Positions 34,942 to 44,532 of a DNA stretch of 64,000 nt are shown here, one piece after another. How positions within the stretch are numbered: position 1 is the stretch's first letter; each line of letters begins with the position of its first letter. This stretch comes from Paenibacillus_AR mesotrionivorans (lineage in GTDB: Bacteria; Bacillota; Bacilli; Paenibacillales; NBRC-103111), in assembly GCF_046098205.1 (NCBI RefSeq), contig NZ_JBJURJ010000012.1, forward strand, positions 124,001-188,000. Direction: 5' to 3'. The position numbers and the translations under genes are program-made. The notes beneath the pieces were generated by a model. That model worked only from the letters and a program-made list of their open reading frames with translations. It was not told the DNA's origin and did no database searches.

Positions 34942-37900
34942 GTGTTGAAAAAAAGTGTTTCGCGGATGCTGGCATGGGTGATGATGGTTTTACTGTTTTT
35001 GCAAGCGGTTCCATTCGGGACCGCCTCCGCTTCTTCAGCGGAATCAGGTCAGAGCGCACCTGTGATTCGGGTGGAGGGGGAGCAGTATAGCTCTGTGAAC
35101 CAGACACCCGTGGCCAAAGCCGAACGGGACAGTCTGCGGGGGACCAGCACGGAATTATCTGGCAATGATTTTCTGTTCTTCAAAAGCGCAGCAGGAGCCC
35201 CGCTGCCGTCCGGCGGATATATCGCCGAATACCAGGTTACTGTTGCCGTGCCGGGCATCTACAGCCTTGAGATTATGGCTTCTCCGTTAGCCATGAACCA
35301 TGTTTCGCCCTACCAGATCCAGATCAATGACGGCGGTTATATGGATGTGAATTCGTCCATTGCCACCAAGATTGGGCAAATTCAAACACCTGTGAACCTG
35401 TTCTACAAGTATAAACTGAATCCGGTAACGCTGCAGGAAGGGCTTAATACCGTTTCCTTCCGGGTGCAAAACGGCAGGCAAAGCGACGGCCGGGTATATT
35501 TTTTCCTGGATTACCTGGAGCTGTCCAAACTTCCCTGGGGAATCAACAAAATCAGCACCAACGGCTCCAACAATCTGTTTGAGGAAGGGGACGATAAGCA
35601 GGTCACCGTCCACTTCACCGACACTGCCAGCTTGGGTCATAGTCTGAGTTACCGGGTGGAGGATTACAACGGGAATGTTGCCATGGAAAACAGCCTCACG
35701 TTAAGCGCCAATGTGCCGTCCTATACCTTCCCCGTAACAGGGTTGGAGCGGGGACATTACACAATCACGGTTGAAGCCGCCCAAAGTGGGGTTCCGGTGA
35801 AGGAATACCTGTCCGTGGTGATGAACACCTCGGAGCGCCGGAGCATTGCCGATTCCCCCTTTGCCATGGATGTGGCCGGAGGTTCGCTGATTCCCGCAGG
35901 GGAAGCGGGGCAGTATGCCCGGGCCGTACGGCTTACAGGCGTGGATTACGTCCGGGAGCGGATGCATTGGAACTCAGTGAGCACCGGGAGCGGTGTGTAT
36001 GATTTCAGCAAGTATGACCCGTACAACCAGGCCTATGCGAACAATGGCATCAGGGTACTGGAGCTGAACCATATTGCTCCAGGATGGTCCAAGGATGCGG
36101 GCAAGAATCTGCCCCGCAATCTGTTCGACGCTTATCATCTGGCGAAGGCCTCTGTTCAGCATTTCGGCACTCAATCGGATTGGGAGTTCTGGAATGAGCC
36201 GGATATCCAGTATACGGCGGAAAGCGAAACCGCAGACCAGTATGCCGCCTTCTTGAAAGCAACGACGATAGCAGCCAGGGATTCGGGAGTCCCGACCTCC
36301 GTGGCGTTGGGCGGGATCGCTTATCCGCCTGGCGGTTATGTGGAGCTCCTGATGCAGAATGATGTGGCGGCGTATATGGATGCCTACAACTACCACGCCC
36401 ACCGTAATGACAATGACAGCATCCTGGTGCCCGATGTGCCCCCGTCCTTCGCGGCCCATACCGAGCTTATTCAGGGTTATAATCTGGGGGAGAAGCCTGC
36501 GTATGTGACGGAAGCGGGAATGTCCCTGAAATTTGCCGACGCCACCCAAACCTTGGCAGCAAACCAGCTGCGGATGCAGGCCCGTTACCTGGCTGCCTCT
36601 ACCATCCAGTCCGTTGCCTCCGGCGTGGATAAGCATTTCTGGTTTGTATTCCCCTATTATCTGGAGAACGGTATGTCCTGGGGAAGCTTCTCTGCACGGG
36701 GAACCCCTTACCCGGCCATTAATGCCCAAGCGGCCATGACCCATGCATTGGGAGAAGCGAAGTATATGGGACCGCTGTCCGGCTTGCCGCAGGGAATAAA
36801 AAGCTATGTATTCCGGGACGGAACGGACAGTGTGGCCGCTTATTGGAGTGAAGCGGAGACGCCGTTTACTTTGACTGCAGGGGGCACTCAGTCACTTTTG
36901 ACTGACATTATGGGTGTGGAGCAGGAATTGTCCCCATCCGGCGGCAGCTATGCTTTATCCTCGGGACCGGATGTGCATTATCTGCGGATTGCAGGAGATT
37001 TTCCGGGGTTGACTGCACCCGTTTACGGAACCCCTATCCCCCATGCACCGGAGCTGACACCGGCGGAGCGGGTGGTGCTGACGCAGAAATACCCTGAAGC
37101 CAGTGCCACCAAAGCCAAGGCCAAGGGTTATCAGCTGGACACTGCGCAGCAGACTGAGATTCAAGTGGAGGTGCATAATTTCAACGGCACACCCCTGAGC
37201 GGGACGGTGACCGGAACGGTCTACGGCGGATGGAGCCTTGCGGTGCCAACGCAGCAGGTGACGGTAGCGCCTCATTCGAAATCGGTGCTGTCCTTTGTAG
37301 TAACAGGCAGTGCACAGGTGGCGGCAGATGTAAAAGCCCCGGTCATCTTCCAGGGCAGCTTCGGCGGGGAGCTTACCTCCAAGTCGGTGACACTCATTGC
37401 CTCCACAGAGAATCCCCCGGTAACACCCAGCGTAACCGTACCGGATGTTGACAACCCTTCTCTGTGGGAAACCAATATTTCGGACGGCGCCACCAGTACC
37501 ATTACCTCGCCTGCACCAGGGGAAATTCAATTCGATTATAGCTTTGGCCCCGGTGACAAGTGGAGCTATCCGTATTTCACGCTGCCTGGTGGAGTGAGCT
37601 TTGCGGATACGGAGGGAGTGGTCTTCGACGTGTACTTCCCGGCTCCAGCCGATGGGGTTGTGGTTCGCACCTTCATGTATGAACAGAACGGGTCGGGTTA
37701 TTTCACCGCCGGAGGTATTGCTCCTGTTGGCGGCTGGCAGCAAATCAAGATGCCTTGGGCGGATTTTGCCGCCTTCGGAACACCGGATGACAATTTCCAT
37801 CTGGACCCGGAGCAAATTAAGGAATTCAGCCTCGGCATCAATTCCAGAACGGCAACACAGGTAAGCTTCAAGGTGCGGAATATCGGGGTATACACCCAGC

Positions 37901-38205
37901 CGGATACCGGCTTGTACAGCAAGATTACCGGGCTGGTACCTTCCCACGGACAGGTGGTGGCAGCGGGTCAAGTGAACGTCAGCGCCAACCTCATGCAAGG
38001 GGAAATTCCGGTTCTGGCGGATACCATACAAGTTGTGGTGGATGGTGTAGCAGTTTCACATCAGCTGAATGGCGGAGTGATTACGGCAACGGCGGTGCTG
38101 GAGCCAGGTGCACATACCATTACAGTCAAGGCCTTCGACGTAAACGGCAGGCTGATTTCCGCCAAATCCGCGGTAACGGCAGCCGCCGGAGCATCCGGCC
38201 ATTAA
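34942..38205 (+). CDS. Secreted multidomain glycoside hydrolase (clan GH-A-like), 1087 aa
   Basis: Signal peptide ~1-31 (MLAWVMMVLLFLQAVPFGTA, cut near ASA-SS). A CBM6/35-like domain (~42-195, VIRVEGEQYSS ... FFLDYLELSK), a beta-rich module (~200-300), then a TIM-barrel catalytic domain (~305-690). Proposed acid/base Glu419 in FWNEPD and nucleophile Glu524 in VTEAGMS, 105 residues apart as in clan GH-A (GH39/GH5-like). The C-terminal half has Ig-like and CBM-like modules (~720-1080). No cell-wall anchor. The substrate is unknown; it may feed importer 1. GTG 34942 or TTG 34945 behind AGGAGGG. Confidence 0.8.
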   Translation: MLKKSVSRMLAWVMMVLLFLQAVPFGTASASSAESGQSAPVIRVEGEQYSSVNQTPVAKAERDSLRGTSTELSGNDFLFFKSAAGAPLPSGGYIAEYQVTVAVPGIYSLEIMASPLAMNHVSPYQIQINDGGYMDVNSSIATKIGQIQTPVNLFYKYKLNPVTLQEGLNTVSFRVQNGRQSDGRVYFFLDYLELSKLPWGINKISTNGSNNLFEEGDDKQVTVHFTDTASLGHSLSYRVEDYNGNVAMENSLTLSANVPSYTFPVTGLERGHYTITVEAAQSGVPVKEYLSVVMNTSERRSIADSPFAMDVAGGSLIPAGEAGQYARAVRLTGVDYVRERMHWNSVSTGSGVYDFSKYDPYNQAYANNGIRVLELNHIAPGWSKDAGKNLPRNLFDAYHLAKASVQHFGTQSDWEFWNEPDIQYTAESETADQYAAFLKATTIAARDSGVPTSVALGGIAYPPGGYVELLMQNDVAAYMDAYNYHAHRNDNDSILVPDVPPSFAAHTELIQGYNLGEKPAYVTEAGMSLKFADATQTLAANQLRMQARYLAASTIQSVASGVDKHFWFVFPYYLENGMSWGSFSARGTPYPAINAQAAMTHALGEAKYMGPLSGLPQGIKSYVFRDGTDSVAAYWSEAETPFTLTAGGTQSLLTDIMGVEQELSPSGGSYALSSGPDVHYLRIAGDFPGLTAPVYGTPIPHAPELTPAERVVLTQKYPEASATKAKAKGYQLDTAQQTEIQVEVHNFNGTPLSGTVTGTVYGGWSLAVPTQQVTVAPHSKSVLSFVVTGSAQVAADVKAPVIFQGSFGGELTSKSVTLIASTENPPVTPSVTVPDVDNPSLWETNISDGATSTITSPAPGEIQFDYSFGPGDKWSYPYFTLPGGVSFADTEGVVFDVYFPAPADGVVVRTFMYEQNGSGYFTAGGIAPVGGWQQIKMPWADFAAFGTPDDNFHLDPEQIKEFSLGINSRTATQVSFKVRNIGVYTQPDTGLYSKITGLVPSHGQVVAAGQVNVSANLMQGEIPVLADTIQVVVDGVAVSHQLNGGVITATAVLEPGAHTITVKAFDVNGRLISAKSAVTAAAGASGH

Positions 38206-38230
38206 AAAAGCGTAACCGCTTATTTTTATC
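38203..38230 (+). terminator. Terminator after the 1087-aa glycosidase
   Basis: Stem AAAGCG-TAAC-CGCTTA with A-rich and T-rich flanks (ATTTTTA). Confidence 0.6.
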
Positions 38231-38283
38231 CGATCTGCTGAAACGGCATTCCAAGCACAGAAAAGCAGATTCATTGCTTTTCA

Positions 38284-38297
38284 TGTAATCGCTTTCG
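38284..38297 (+). promoter_or_regulatory. CcpA cre site upstream of importer 2
   Basis: TGTAATCGCTTTCG matches the catabolite-responsive element consensus TGTAANCGNTNNCA at all but the last position. It lies ~57 bp before the permease start, where CcpA could repress on preferred sugars. Confidence 0.65.
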
Positions 38298-38353
38298 TGT
38301 AAGGATGGGGATACGGCTAAGCCAAACAACCGACAGAGAGGAGTGCATATGAG

Positions 38354-39328
38354 TTGAAACAGATGACGGGGCAAAACGTATCCCCTTCCCTTATCCGGGA
38401 GCCGGCCGCTGCGTGGAAGCGGAAGCGGGTTTGGGGGAAAATGAGGCGGTTCGGTCCGCTGTACCTATTGTTTCTTCCCGTATTGGCGTATTACGGTATA
38501 TTCCATTATGCGCCAATGACCGGGGTGGTCATCGCTTTTAAGCAATACAATTTTATGGATGGGATTTTTGGAAGCCCGTGGGCGGGGCTGGATCATTTCA
38601 GGAGGTTTGTGGAAAACGGAGATTTCTGGATCATCTTCCGCAATACCCTGCTATTGGCCTTTTACCGGATTCTCATTGCCTTCCCGGCCCCTATTTTGTT
38701 TGCAGTCCTGCTGAATGAAATGCGTTTTCCGAAATGGAAGCGCTTTTTCCAAACGGTATCCTATCTGCCTCACTTTGTTTCGTGGGTAGTGGTATACGCC
38801 CTGCTTTATAATTTCTTCTCCGAAAGCGGTCTGGTGAATACCCTGCTGAAGTCTACCGTCGGCCACTCCGTGGAGTTCCTGTCCTCGGCGGATTATTACC
38901 GGACCATGTTTGTGGGCAGCGCTGTGTGGAAGGAGATTGGCTGGAACGCCATCATCTTCCTGGCGGCCCTGACCCGGGTGGACCCGGATCTGAACGAAGC
39001 CAGTGCCATTGACGGAGCCAGCCGTTGGCAGCGCCTGTGGCATGTGACTCTGCCGGGAATCCGCAGCGTTATCAGCATTATGTTCGTGTTGAGCCTGGGA
39101 GGAATTCTGAGTGTAAGCTTCGAGCAGACCCTGGTGATGATTAATCCCCAGGTGGCTCCGGTGGCGGAGGTTATCGATTATTACATTTACCGGGTGGGGC
39201 TGTTGAACACCAATAATTACAGCTATGCTACTGCAGTGGGATTGTTCCGTTCGGTAATTGCCTTGTCTTTGGTTCTCATCGCCAACTTCGTATCCAAAAA
39301 AATCGACGAGGAGGGAGCAATATGGTGA
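38354..39328 (+). CDS. Sugar ABC transporter permease, LplB/YteP type (importer 2)
   Basis: 324 residues, six membrane segments, homologous to the importer 1 counterpart (HYAPMTGVVIAFKQYNF; EASAIDGASRWQRLWHVTLPGI). TTG 38354 sits ten bases after AGAGGAG; an ATG-AGT-TGA mini-frame overlaps the same spot, and ATG 38363 is an alternative start. Its last codons overlap the next gene. Confidence 0.9.
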   Translation: MKQMTGQNVSPSLIREPAAAWKRKRVWGKMRRFGPLYLLFLPVLAYYGIFHYAPMTGVVIAFKQYNFMDGIFGSPWAGLDHFRRFVENGDFWIIFRNTLLLAFYRILIAFPAPILFAVLLNEMRFPKWKRFFQTVSYLPHFVSWVVVYALLYNFFSESGLVNTLLKSTVGHSVEFLSSADYYRTMFVGSAVWKEIGWNAIIFLAALTRVDPDLNEASAIDGASRWQRLWHVTLPGIRSVISIMFVLSLGGILSVSFEQTLVMINPQVAPVAEVIDYYIYRVGLLNTNNYSYATAVGLFRSVIALSLVLIANFVSKKIDEEGAIW

Positions 39329-40197
39329 CCGGCCCCTCCAAACATTTGACCAAACCGGGAATTGCCGACTATGTCATCTGGTTTTTTCTGATCTTCCTGT
39401 GTTTGTCTACGCTGTATCCCTTTCTGAATGTGCTGTTCGTCTCCCTGGCCAATATGAAGGATATCGTCGAGCAGGGTGGGATGCTGATTTACCCGCGTTC
39501 CTTCCACTTCGACAGCTACCGGTATGTGATCCGCTTCTCCGGGCTGATGGATGCGTACGGAATCACCATCTTCATAACGGTGGTGGGCACCACGATTAAT
39601 CTGGTGATGACCTCTCTAGGTGCTTACGTGCTGTCCAACAGAGAGCTGCCTGGCAGGAATTTCCTGATGTCCATCGTGCTGATTGCTATGCTGTTCAACG
39701 GGGGATTGATTCCCACCTATCTGGTGGTCCGTTCCCTGCATCTGGTGGATACGGTATGGGCCTTGATGGTGCCCTTCGCCATTAATACCTGGCTCCTGAT
39801 TCTCATGCGGAACTTCTTCCAGGGGATTCCGGCAAGCCTGCGGGAATCCGCCCGGCTGGACGGCTGCTCCGAGCTGGGGATTCTGGTGCGGATCATGCTG
39901 CCCTTGTCTATGCCGATTGTGGCTACACTGGCTTTGTTTTATGGAGTGGCCCACTGGAATGAATATATCAATGTGATCATTTACATCAATGACCCCAAGC
40001 TGTCCACGCTGCAGCTGATTCTCCGGAAGATGTACACCTTCTCCCTGGAGCAGCTGGACGGAGACAGTCTGCCGCCTCCGGTGGAAACCATCCGGGCCGC
40101 AACGGTGATGATGTCCGCATTGCCCATTATCATTGTGTATCCCTTCCTCCAGAAATATTTTGTCCAGGGTGTAATGGTAGGTTCGGTGAAGGGATGA
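39322..40197 (+). CDS. Sugar ABC transporter permease, LplC/YtcP type (importer 2)
   Basis: 291 residues, six membrane segments; CLSTLYPFLNVLFVSLAN, EAA loop LRESARLDGCSELGILVRIMLPL, C-terminus FVQGVMVGSVKG. Overlaps the upstream permease gene by seven bases and has GAGGAGGGAG before ATG. Clear paralogue of the importer 1 gene. Confidence 0.9.
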   Translation: MVTGPSKHLTKPGIADYVIWFFLIFLCLSTLYPFLNVLFVSLANMKDIVEQGGMLIYPRSFHFDSYRYVIRFSGLMDAYGITIFITVVGTTINLVMTSLGAYVLSNRELPGRNFLMSIVLIAMLFNGGLIPTYLVVRSLHLVDTVWALMVPFAINTWLLILMRNFFQGIPASLRESARLDGCSELGILVRIMLPLSMPIVATLALFYGVAHWNEYINVIIYINDPKLSTLQLILRKMYTFSLEQLDGDSLPPPVETIRAATVMMSALPIIIVYPFLQKYFVQGVMVGSVKG

Positions 40198-40265
40198 TAG
40201 ACCTCCAGTGATTGTAGGCCGGTCAGGCTTATAATATAACGACATTAAAAGGGGAGATCACGAAC

Positions 40266-41870
40266 ATGAAACACCAGAAGCGCATTATCGCGTCCATATG
40301 CACTGTCTCCATGACTGCCGCCTTGGCGGCCTGCGCCAGCGACAAGGCGGAAACGCCTGCGGCGGGCAGCGCCAATCCGCAGACCTCCAGCGGAGCAAGT
40401 GCTCCGGCTGCGCCCACCTCAACGGCTCCGGTGGCAATATCGCTGATCCAGCCCGACCTGGGCCGGGTCTGGCGGGATGACAACGCCGTCACCAAGGAAA
40501 TTGAGAAAAAGGCCAACGTCAAGCTGAACGTCACCATGTTTCCCAACAATGACTTCAACAGCAAGTACAATGTGCTGGCCGCCTCCGGGGATATTCCGGA
40601 TATCAGCCGCCTGGGCTCCTTCGATTACCAGAAATATGTGGACCAAGGTCTTTATATGGATATCAGCAAGTATCTGGACCAATATGCACCCAATCTGAAG
40701 AAAAACCTCAAGCCAGAGCTGTGGGAGCTGACCAAATACAAGGGCAAACAATTCGTTATTCCTTATGAAAATGCTGCAGGCAAGGAGGTGCCGGTGATCC
40801 GCAAGGATTGGCTCACCGCCCTGAACCTGAAAATGCCCACAAACCTGGATGAGTTTGAAAGTGTCCTGAAAGCGTTTACCTTCAATGACCCGGATAAAAA
40901 CGGCAAAGCGGACACCTACGGCCTGGGTGTGACCAATTCGTACTCCGAAACCTTCATGCCTATATTCGGCGCCTTCGGGATTGCTCCGGGCACAGTAGGC
41001 GGCAGCACACCGGTTAACAGTTATTTGAAGGATAACAAAATATATCCTATCGCCGTATCCGCAGAATACAAAGCAGCCATCGAATATCTGAAGAAGCTGT
41101 GGGACGCCAAGGTGATGGACCCGGAGCTGTTCACCATTAAAGCGGACCAGGCGCTGCAAAAAGCGGCTCAGGGCAAAATCGGCTATTTCACCGCCTGGTG
41201 GTCCATTGCACCGCAGCAGCTGGTGCAGCAGCTGAAGATGAAGGAAATCGTACCCGGCGCACAGTGGGATCCCATTTTCCCCGGACTCACCGGCCCCGGC
41301 GGCAAAAGCGGCATGCTCTCGTACGGCAATGTAGCGGCTACGCTGGCTATTTCGTCCAAGGCCAAAAATCCGGAGGCCATTCTGAAATTCCTCGATTATA
41401 TGTCCACGGATGAGGGCTGGGAGCTGAATCACTATGGCTTGAAGGGTGTTCACTATACCACCATTGAGGAGCCGCGCACCCCGGAGGGGCAAAAGGCGTA
41501 TGACGAAAAGTGGCTGGATCCGCTGAGCCAAATAGTGTCCAGACAGGATTTGTCGGATAAGGTAAGCGCCGCTTCTAAGGACCCGATTCAAGTGGAGAAC
41601 AACCGCTTCATCCAGGCTGCCGCCAAATATACGCTGTACCAGGATGTGTTCTACGGCATTCCTTTAACAGAAGAACAAAAGTCCTTCGGTCCTGACGTAG
41701 CCAAATACGAAGAGGAAATGCTGATCAAGTTCATCACCGGCAAGGAGCCCCTCTCCAAGTGGGACGAATATGTGGATACCTGGAAGAAGAAGGGTGGCAA
41801 AACCCTGATGGAATCCAAGGTGAAAAAATACAATGAGCTGAAGGCGGCCAACGTGGGTCTGGCGCTGTAA
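40266..41870 (+). CDS. Extracellular solute-binding lipoprotein, LplA/YtcQ type (importer 2)
   Basis: 534 residues. Lipobox LAACASD (Cys ~22), Ala/Pro/Ser tether, family 1 binding-protein fold with DPDKNGKADTYGLGVTN. Its length and order after two permeases match importer 1, but the sequences are well diverged, so different ligands are likely. SD AAGGGGAGATC precedes ATG. Confidence 0.92.
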   Translation: MKHQKRIIASICTVSMTAALAACASDKAETPAAGSANPQTSSGASAPAAPTSTAPVAISLIQPDLGRVWRDDNAVTKEIEKKANVKLNVTMFPNNDFNSKYNVLAASGDIPDISRLGSFDYQKYVDQGLYMDISKYLDQYAPNLKKNLKPELWELTKYKGKQFVIPYENAAGKEVPVIRKDWLTALNLKMPTNLDEFESVLKAFTFNDPDKNGKADTYGLGVTNSYSETFMPIFGAFGIAPGTVGGSTPVNSYLKDNKIYPIAVSAEYKAAIEYLKKLWDAKVMDPELFTIKADQALQKAAQGKIGYFTAWWSIAPQQLVQQLKMKEIVPGAQWDPIFPGLTGPGGKSGMLSYGNVAATLAISSKAKNPEAILKFLDYMSTDEGWELNHYGLKGVHYTTIEEPRTPEGQKAYDEKWLDPLSQIVSRQDLSDKVSAASKDPIQVENNRFIQAAAKYTLYQDVFYGIPLTEEQKSFGPDVAKYEEEMLIKFITGKEPLSKWDEYVDTWKKKGGKTLMESKVKKYNELKAANVGLAL

Positions 41871-41917
41871 GCTTCAGGAGCAATTCCGGTTTACACAGAT
41901 GAAGGGGGGCCGGCAAA

Positions 41918-44266
41918 GTGGCGGTTTATCAAAAGAAAGCCAGGCGTTTGATGCGGAGCAGTCTTTTTGAATACTTCAACTACTTTCTGGCCCTGTCCCT
42001 GCTGGTGACGGCCATTACCGGAGGGGCGCTGTATTATACCTCCTGGTCGATCCTGTGGAAGGATGCGGTCTCCAACAGCAGCAACACCCTGCAATTGCTT
42101 AAGAAAGGCCAGGAGATAGTCTTGGCCGAGGTAGACAAAGCCATGGAGTCCATCTTTTTGGATTCCTCTTTTCTCCATTACGTGGATTATTACGCCCAAT
42201 CGGATATCTACATGCAGCTGCAGCTTCGGGAAAAACTGGAGGCTGCGGCATTATCCAGCGATTATATTCATTCGGTGAGCGTTTATTATACAGGTCCCCG
42301 ACTGGTTCTATCTTCCCTGCTGGGTTCGGTGCCTCTGGAGCGGTTTCCGGACAATGGTTTTATCCGTGCTCTGGATGCTGAGCCGGCGGAGAAGTCCATG
42401 GTCCGCAACCGGCTGCTTCCGGGGATTTCCACCGACGTTGAGGAAACGGTTATTTCCATTGTAAAAACCATGCCGATTGTATATTCCGGCATTCCGTCTG
42501 CCTACGTTGTCATCAACATCAAGGGTGATTATTTGGCGCAAATCCTGCAATCCCTCAATACCAATCCGGATGCCCAACTGGTGGTGACAGACCGGGAGGG
42601 CCATATTCTCTCCCGGAAGGCCGGGGGAGAGGGTGCCTCCGCCGCCGGAGGTGTATTTGACGCTATGGACATGACCCGGCTCAGCGGACCGGAGGGAAGT
42701 CTGTTCACCAAGGTCAGGGGTGAAGAGACCTTGGTTTGTTATGTTTCCTCATCCGCCAACGGCTGGCTGTACATCTACACTATCCCCAAACCGGTGCTGA
42801 GCCGCAGTCTGGATATGTGGAGCAGAGGAGCGCTTTTTATCTGCGGGCTGGCTTTAGTCTTAAGCCTGCTGGGCTCCTTTCTCCTGTCCCGCCGTGTATA
42901 CAGCCCGGTGAACAGGCTCTTGTCTTTATTGCGGAAGACGGAGGATGAAACGGAGGGCGGCGGGGTTGATTACGCCAAGGAAACGGTTCAGCTCGAGCGC
43001 AATGTCAGCCGGCTCATCGACCAGAACCGGGATTTAACCGTTTTGTTGAAGGACTATGAAATTCAAAGCAGGCATAAATTTCTGCTCCGGCTGGTTATCG
43101 GGGATGAACCGGTGAATCCGCAAACGCTGGAGCGGCTGGCCTATTACGGCCTGCGCTTCAAGCAGGACGGGGCCTATGCCGTTGTGAAGCTGGCCATGGA
43201 TGAATATGCCCGGTTTGCCCAGGAAACCGGGGAGGCGGAGCGCAATGCTCTGCTGCTCCGGTTATCCAAGATGCTGCAGGAGGAGGCTTTTGTGAAGCAG
43301 CCCTACTTGGGGTTTATGGTGGAGACAGATGCCAACGAGCTGGTGCTGATGCTCCATGGCGAGGAGACGGATGCGGGCTTGCAGACGGATGAGCTTCGTT
43401 TGTGGCTCTGCCAGCTTCTGGAGCAGCTTCAGGAGACCTTCCGTATGACTTTTACAGTAGGCATCAGCAGCACCCAAAACAGCTTGGAGGCCATCGGCGG
43501 CAGTTATCTGGAGGCGGAGGCTGCCCTGCGGCAGAAGCTCATGTACGGAGGAAATACGGTGATTTGTTATGAGGCGGTACGGCCGGAGACAGGTTTTTCC
43601 ATGTATCCGCTCCATATTGAGAAGAAGCTGCTGACCCATTTCCGCACAGGCAGCCGGGAGGGAATTACCGCCAGCCTGCAGGAGTTCGGAACTCATTTAA
43701 TGGAGCATCATTTCCGGCAGATTGAGGTGGTCCGCCATTATTTCCTGCAATTGTTTTCCTCCAGCCTGCGCTGTATCTATGAAATTGATGCCAATCTGGG
43801 CTTCCAGCCGGCCATTGCCGCGCTGCGCCATACGGATTTGCTGGAGATGGAAACGATGCAGAGTATGGTGGCTTATATGCAGCAGCTGTACGATCTGGTG
43901 TTGGACCAATTGGAGCAGAAGCGCTGCCAGAAGAACAAGGAACTTGCTTCCGGCATCACTGCTTATCTCGAAGCGCATCTGGGGGAGGACTTGTCTGTGG
44001 AGCGGCTGGGTGAGCTGTTCGCCATCAGCACCTCCCATCTGCGGAAGATATACAAGGATGAAACCGGCAGCACAATCAAGGAAATGGTATCTGAGCTGCG
44101 GATTCATGCGGCCAAGGAGCTTCTGGGCAATCCGCGGTTACGGATCCAGGAGATCGCCGGGCAGGTGGGGTATTTGACGGTGCAGGCCTTTACCAAGGCT
44201 TTCAAGATGGAAACAGGCAAAACCCCCGGGGAATACCGGGCGGAGGTTTTGCGGGCTAAGGGGTAA
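41918..44266 (+). CDS. Membrane sensor with AraC-type DNA-binding domain (YesS-like), regulator 2
   Basis: 782 residues. TM1 ~20-42 (FLALSLLVTAITGGALYYT), extracytoplasmic sensor ~45-295, TM2 ~302-325, linker, and C-terminal AraC HTH (~680-780, LSVERLGELFAISTSHLRKIYKDETGS ... QEIAGQVGYLTVQAFTKAFKMETGKTPGEYR). Same architecture as regulator 1 but low similarity in the sensor. Lies 47 bp after the importer 2 binding protein, so it is probably in the same operon and autoregulated. GTG 41918 behind GAAGGGGGG. Confidence 0.9.
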   Translation: MAVYQKKARRLMRSSLFEYFNYFLALSLLVTAITGGALYYTSWSILWKDAVSNSSNTLQLLKKGQEIVLAEVDKAMESIFLDSSFLHYVDYYAQSDIYMQLQLREKLEAAALSSDYIHSVSVYYTGPRLVLSSLLGSVPLERFPDNGFIRALDAEPAEKSMVRNRLLPGISTDVEETVISIVKTMPIVYSGIPSAYVVINIKGDYLAQILQSLNTNPDAQLVVTDREGHILSRKAGGEGASAAGGVFDAMDMTRLSGPEGSLFTKVRGEETLVCYVSSSANGWLYIYTIPKPVLSRSLDMWSRGALFICGLALVLSLLGSFLLSRRVYSPVNRLLSLLRKTEDETEGGGVDYAKETVQLERNVSRLIDQNRDLTVLLKDYEIQSRHKFLLRLVIGDEPVNPQTLERLAYYGLRFKQDGAYAVVKLAMDEYARFAQETGEAERNALLLRLSKMLQEEAFVKQPYLGFMVETDANELVLMLHGEETDAGLQTDELRLWLCQLLEQLQETFRMTFTVGISSTQNSLEAIGGSYLEAEAALRQKLMYGGNTVICYEAVRPETGFSMYPLHIEKKLLTHFRTGSREGITASLQEFGTHLMEHHFRQIEVVRHYFLQLFSSSLRCIYEIDANLGFQPAIAALRHTDLLEMETMQSMVAYMQQLYDLVLDQLEQKRCQKNKELASGITAYLEAHLGEDLSVERLGELFAISTSHLRKIYKDETGSTIKEMVSELRIHAAKELLGNPRLRIQEIAGQVGYLTVQAFTKAFKMETGKTPGEYRAEVLRAKG

Positions 44267-44316
44267 GGCGGAAATAACTCGGAGTTCGAAAACACGTACG
44301 TACTGGGACTTCCAAA

Positions 44317-44491
44317 TGCAAAAGTGCAGCTATTTTGGAAGAAACGTCATTATTGGCAGGGTCATCCTGCAAAAGTGCAGTTAAATTTAGCATTTTCATT
44401 ATCTATCGGGTGTTCTGGTAGGTTTAACTGCACTTTTGCATTTGAAGTGGCTCCAAGCGCGGCTCACCGGGGGAATAGCTGCACTTTTGCA
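44317..44491. repeat. Quadripartite intergenic repeat, element C (TGCAAAAGTGCAG type)
   Basis: Four perfect copies of TGCAAAAGTGCAG. Two are forward (44317, 44368; 51 bp apart) and two inverted (44428-44440, 44479-44491; 51 bp apart). Copies 1 and 4 share TGCAAAAGTGCAGCTATT, copies 2 and 3 share TGCAAAAGTGCAGTTAAA, so the whole forms two nested palindromes. It lies between convergent genes. Confidence 0.92.
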
Positions 44492-44532
44492 TGTAACCGG
44501 TCCGGCGTCTTGTACCTCTTCATCAGGTTGTC

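Noticed and set aside
44317..44491. CRISPR array
   Set aside because: Only four 13-bp repeats, two of them inverted, with no cas genes nearby.
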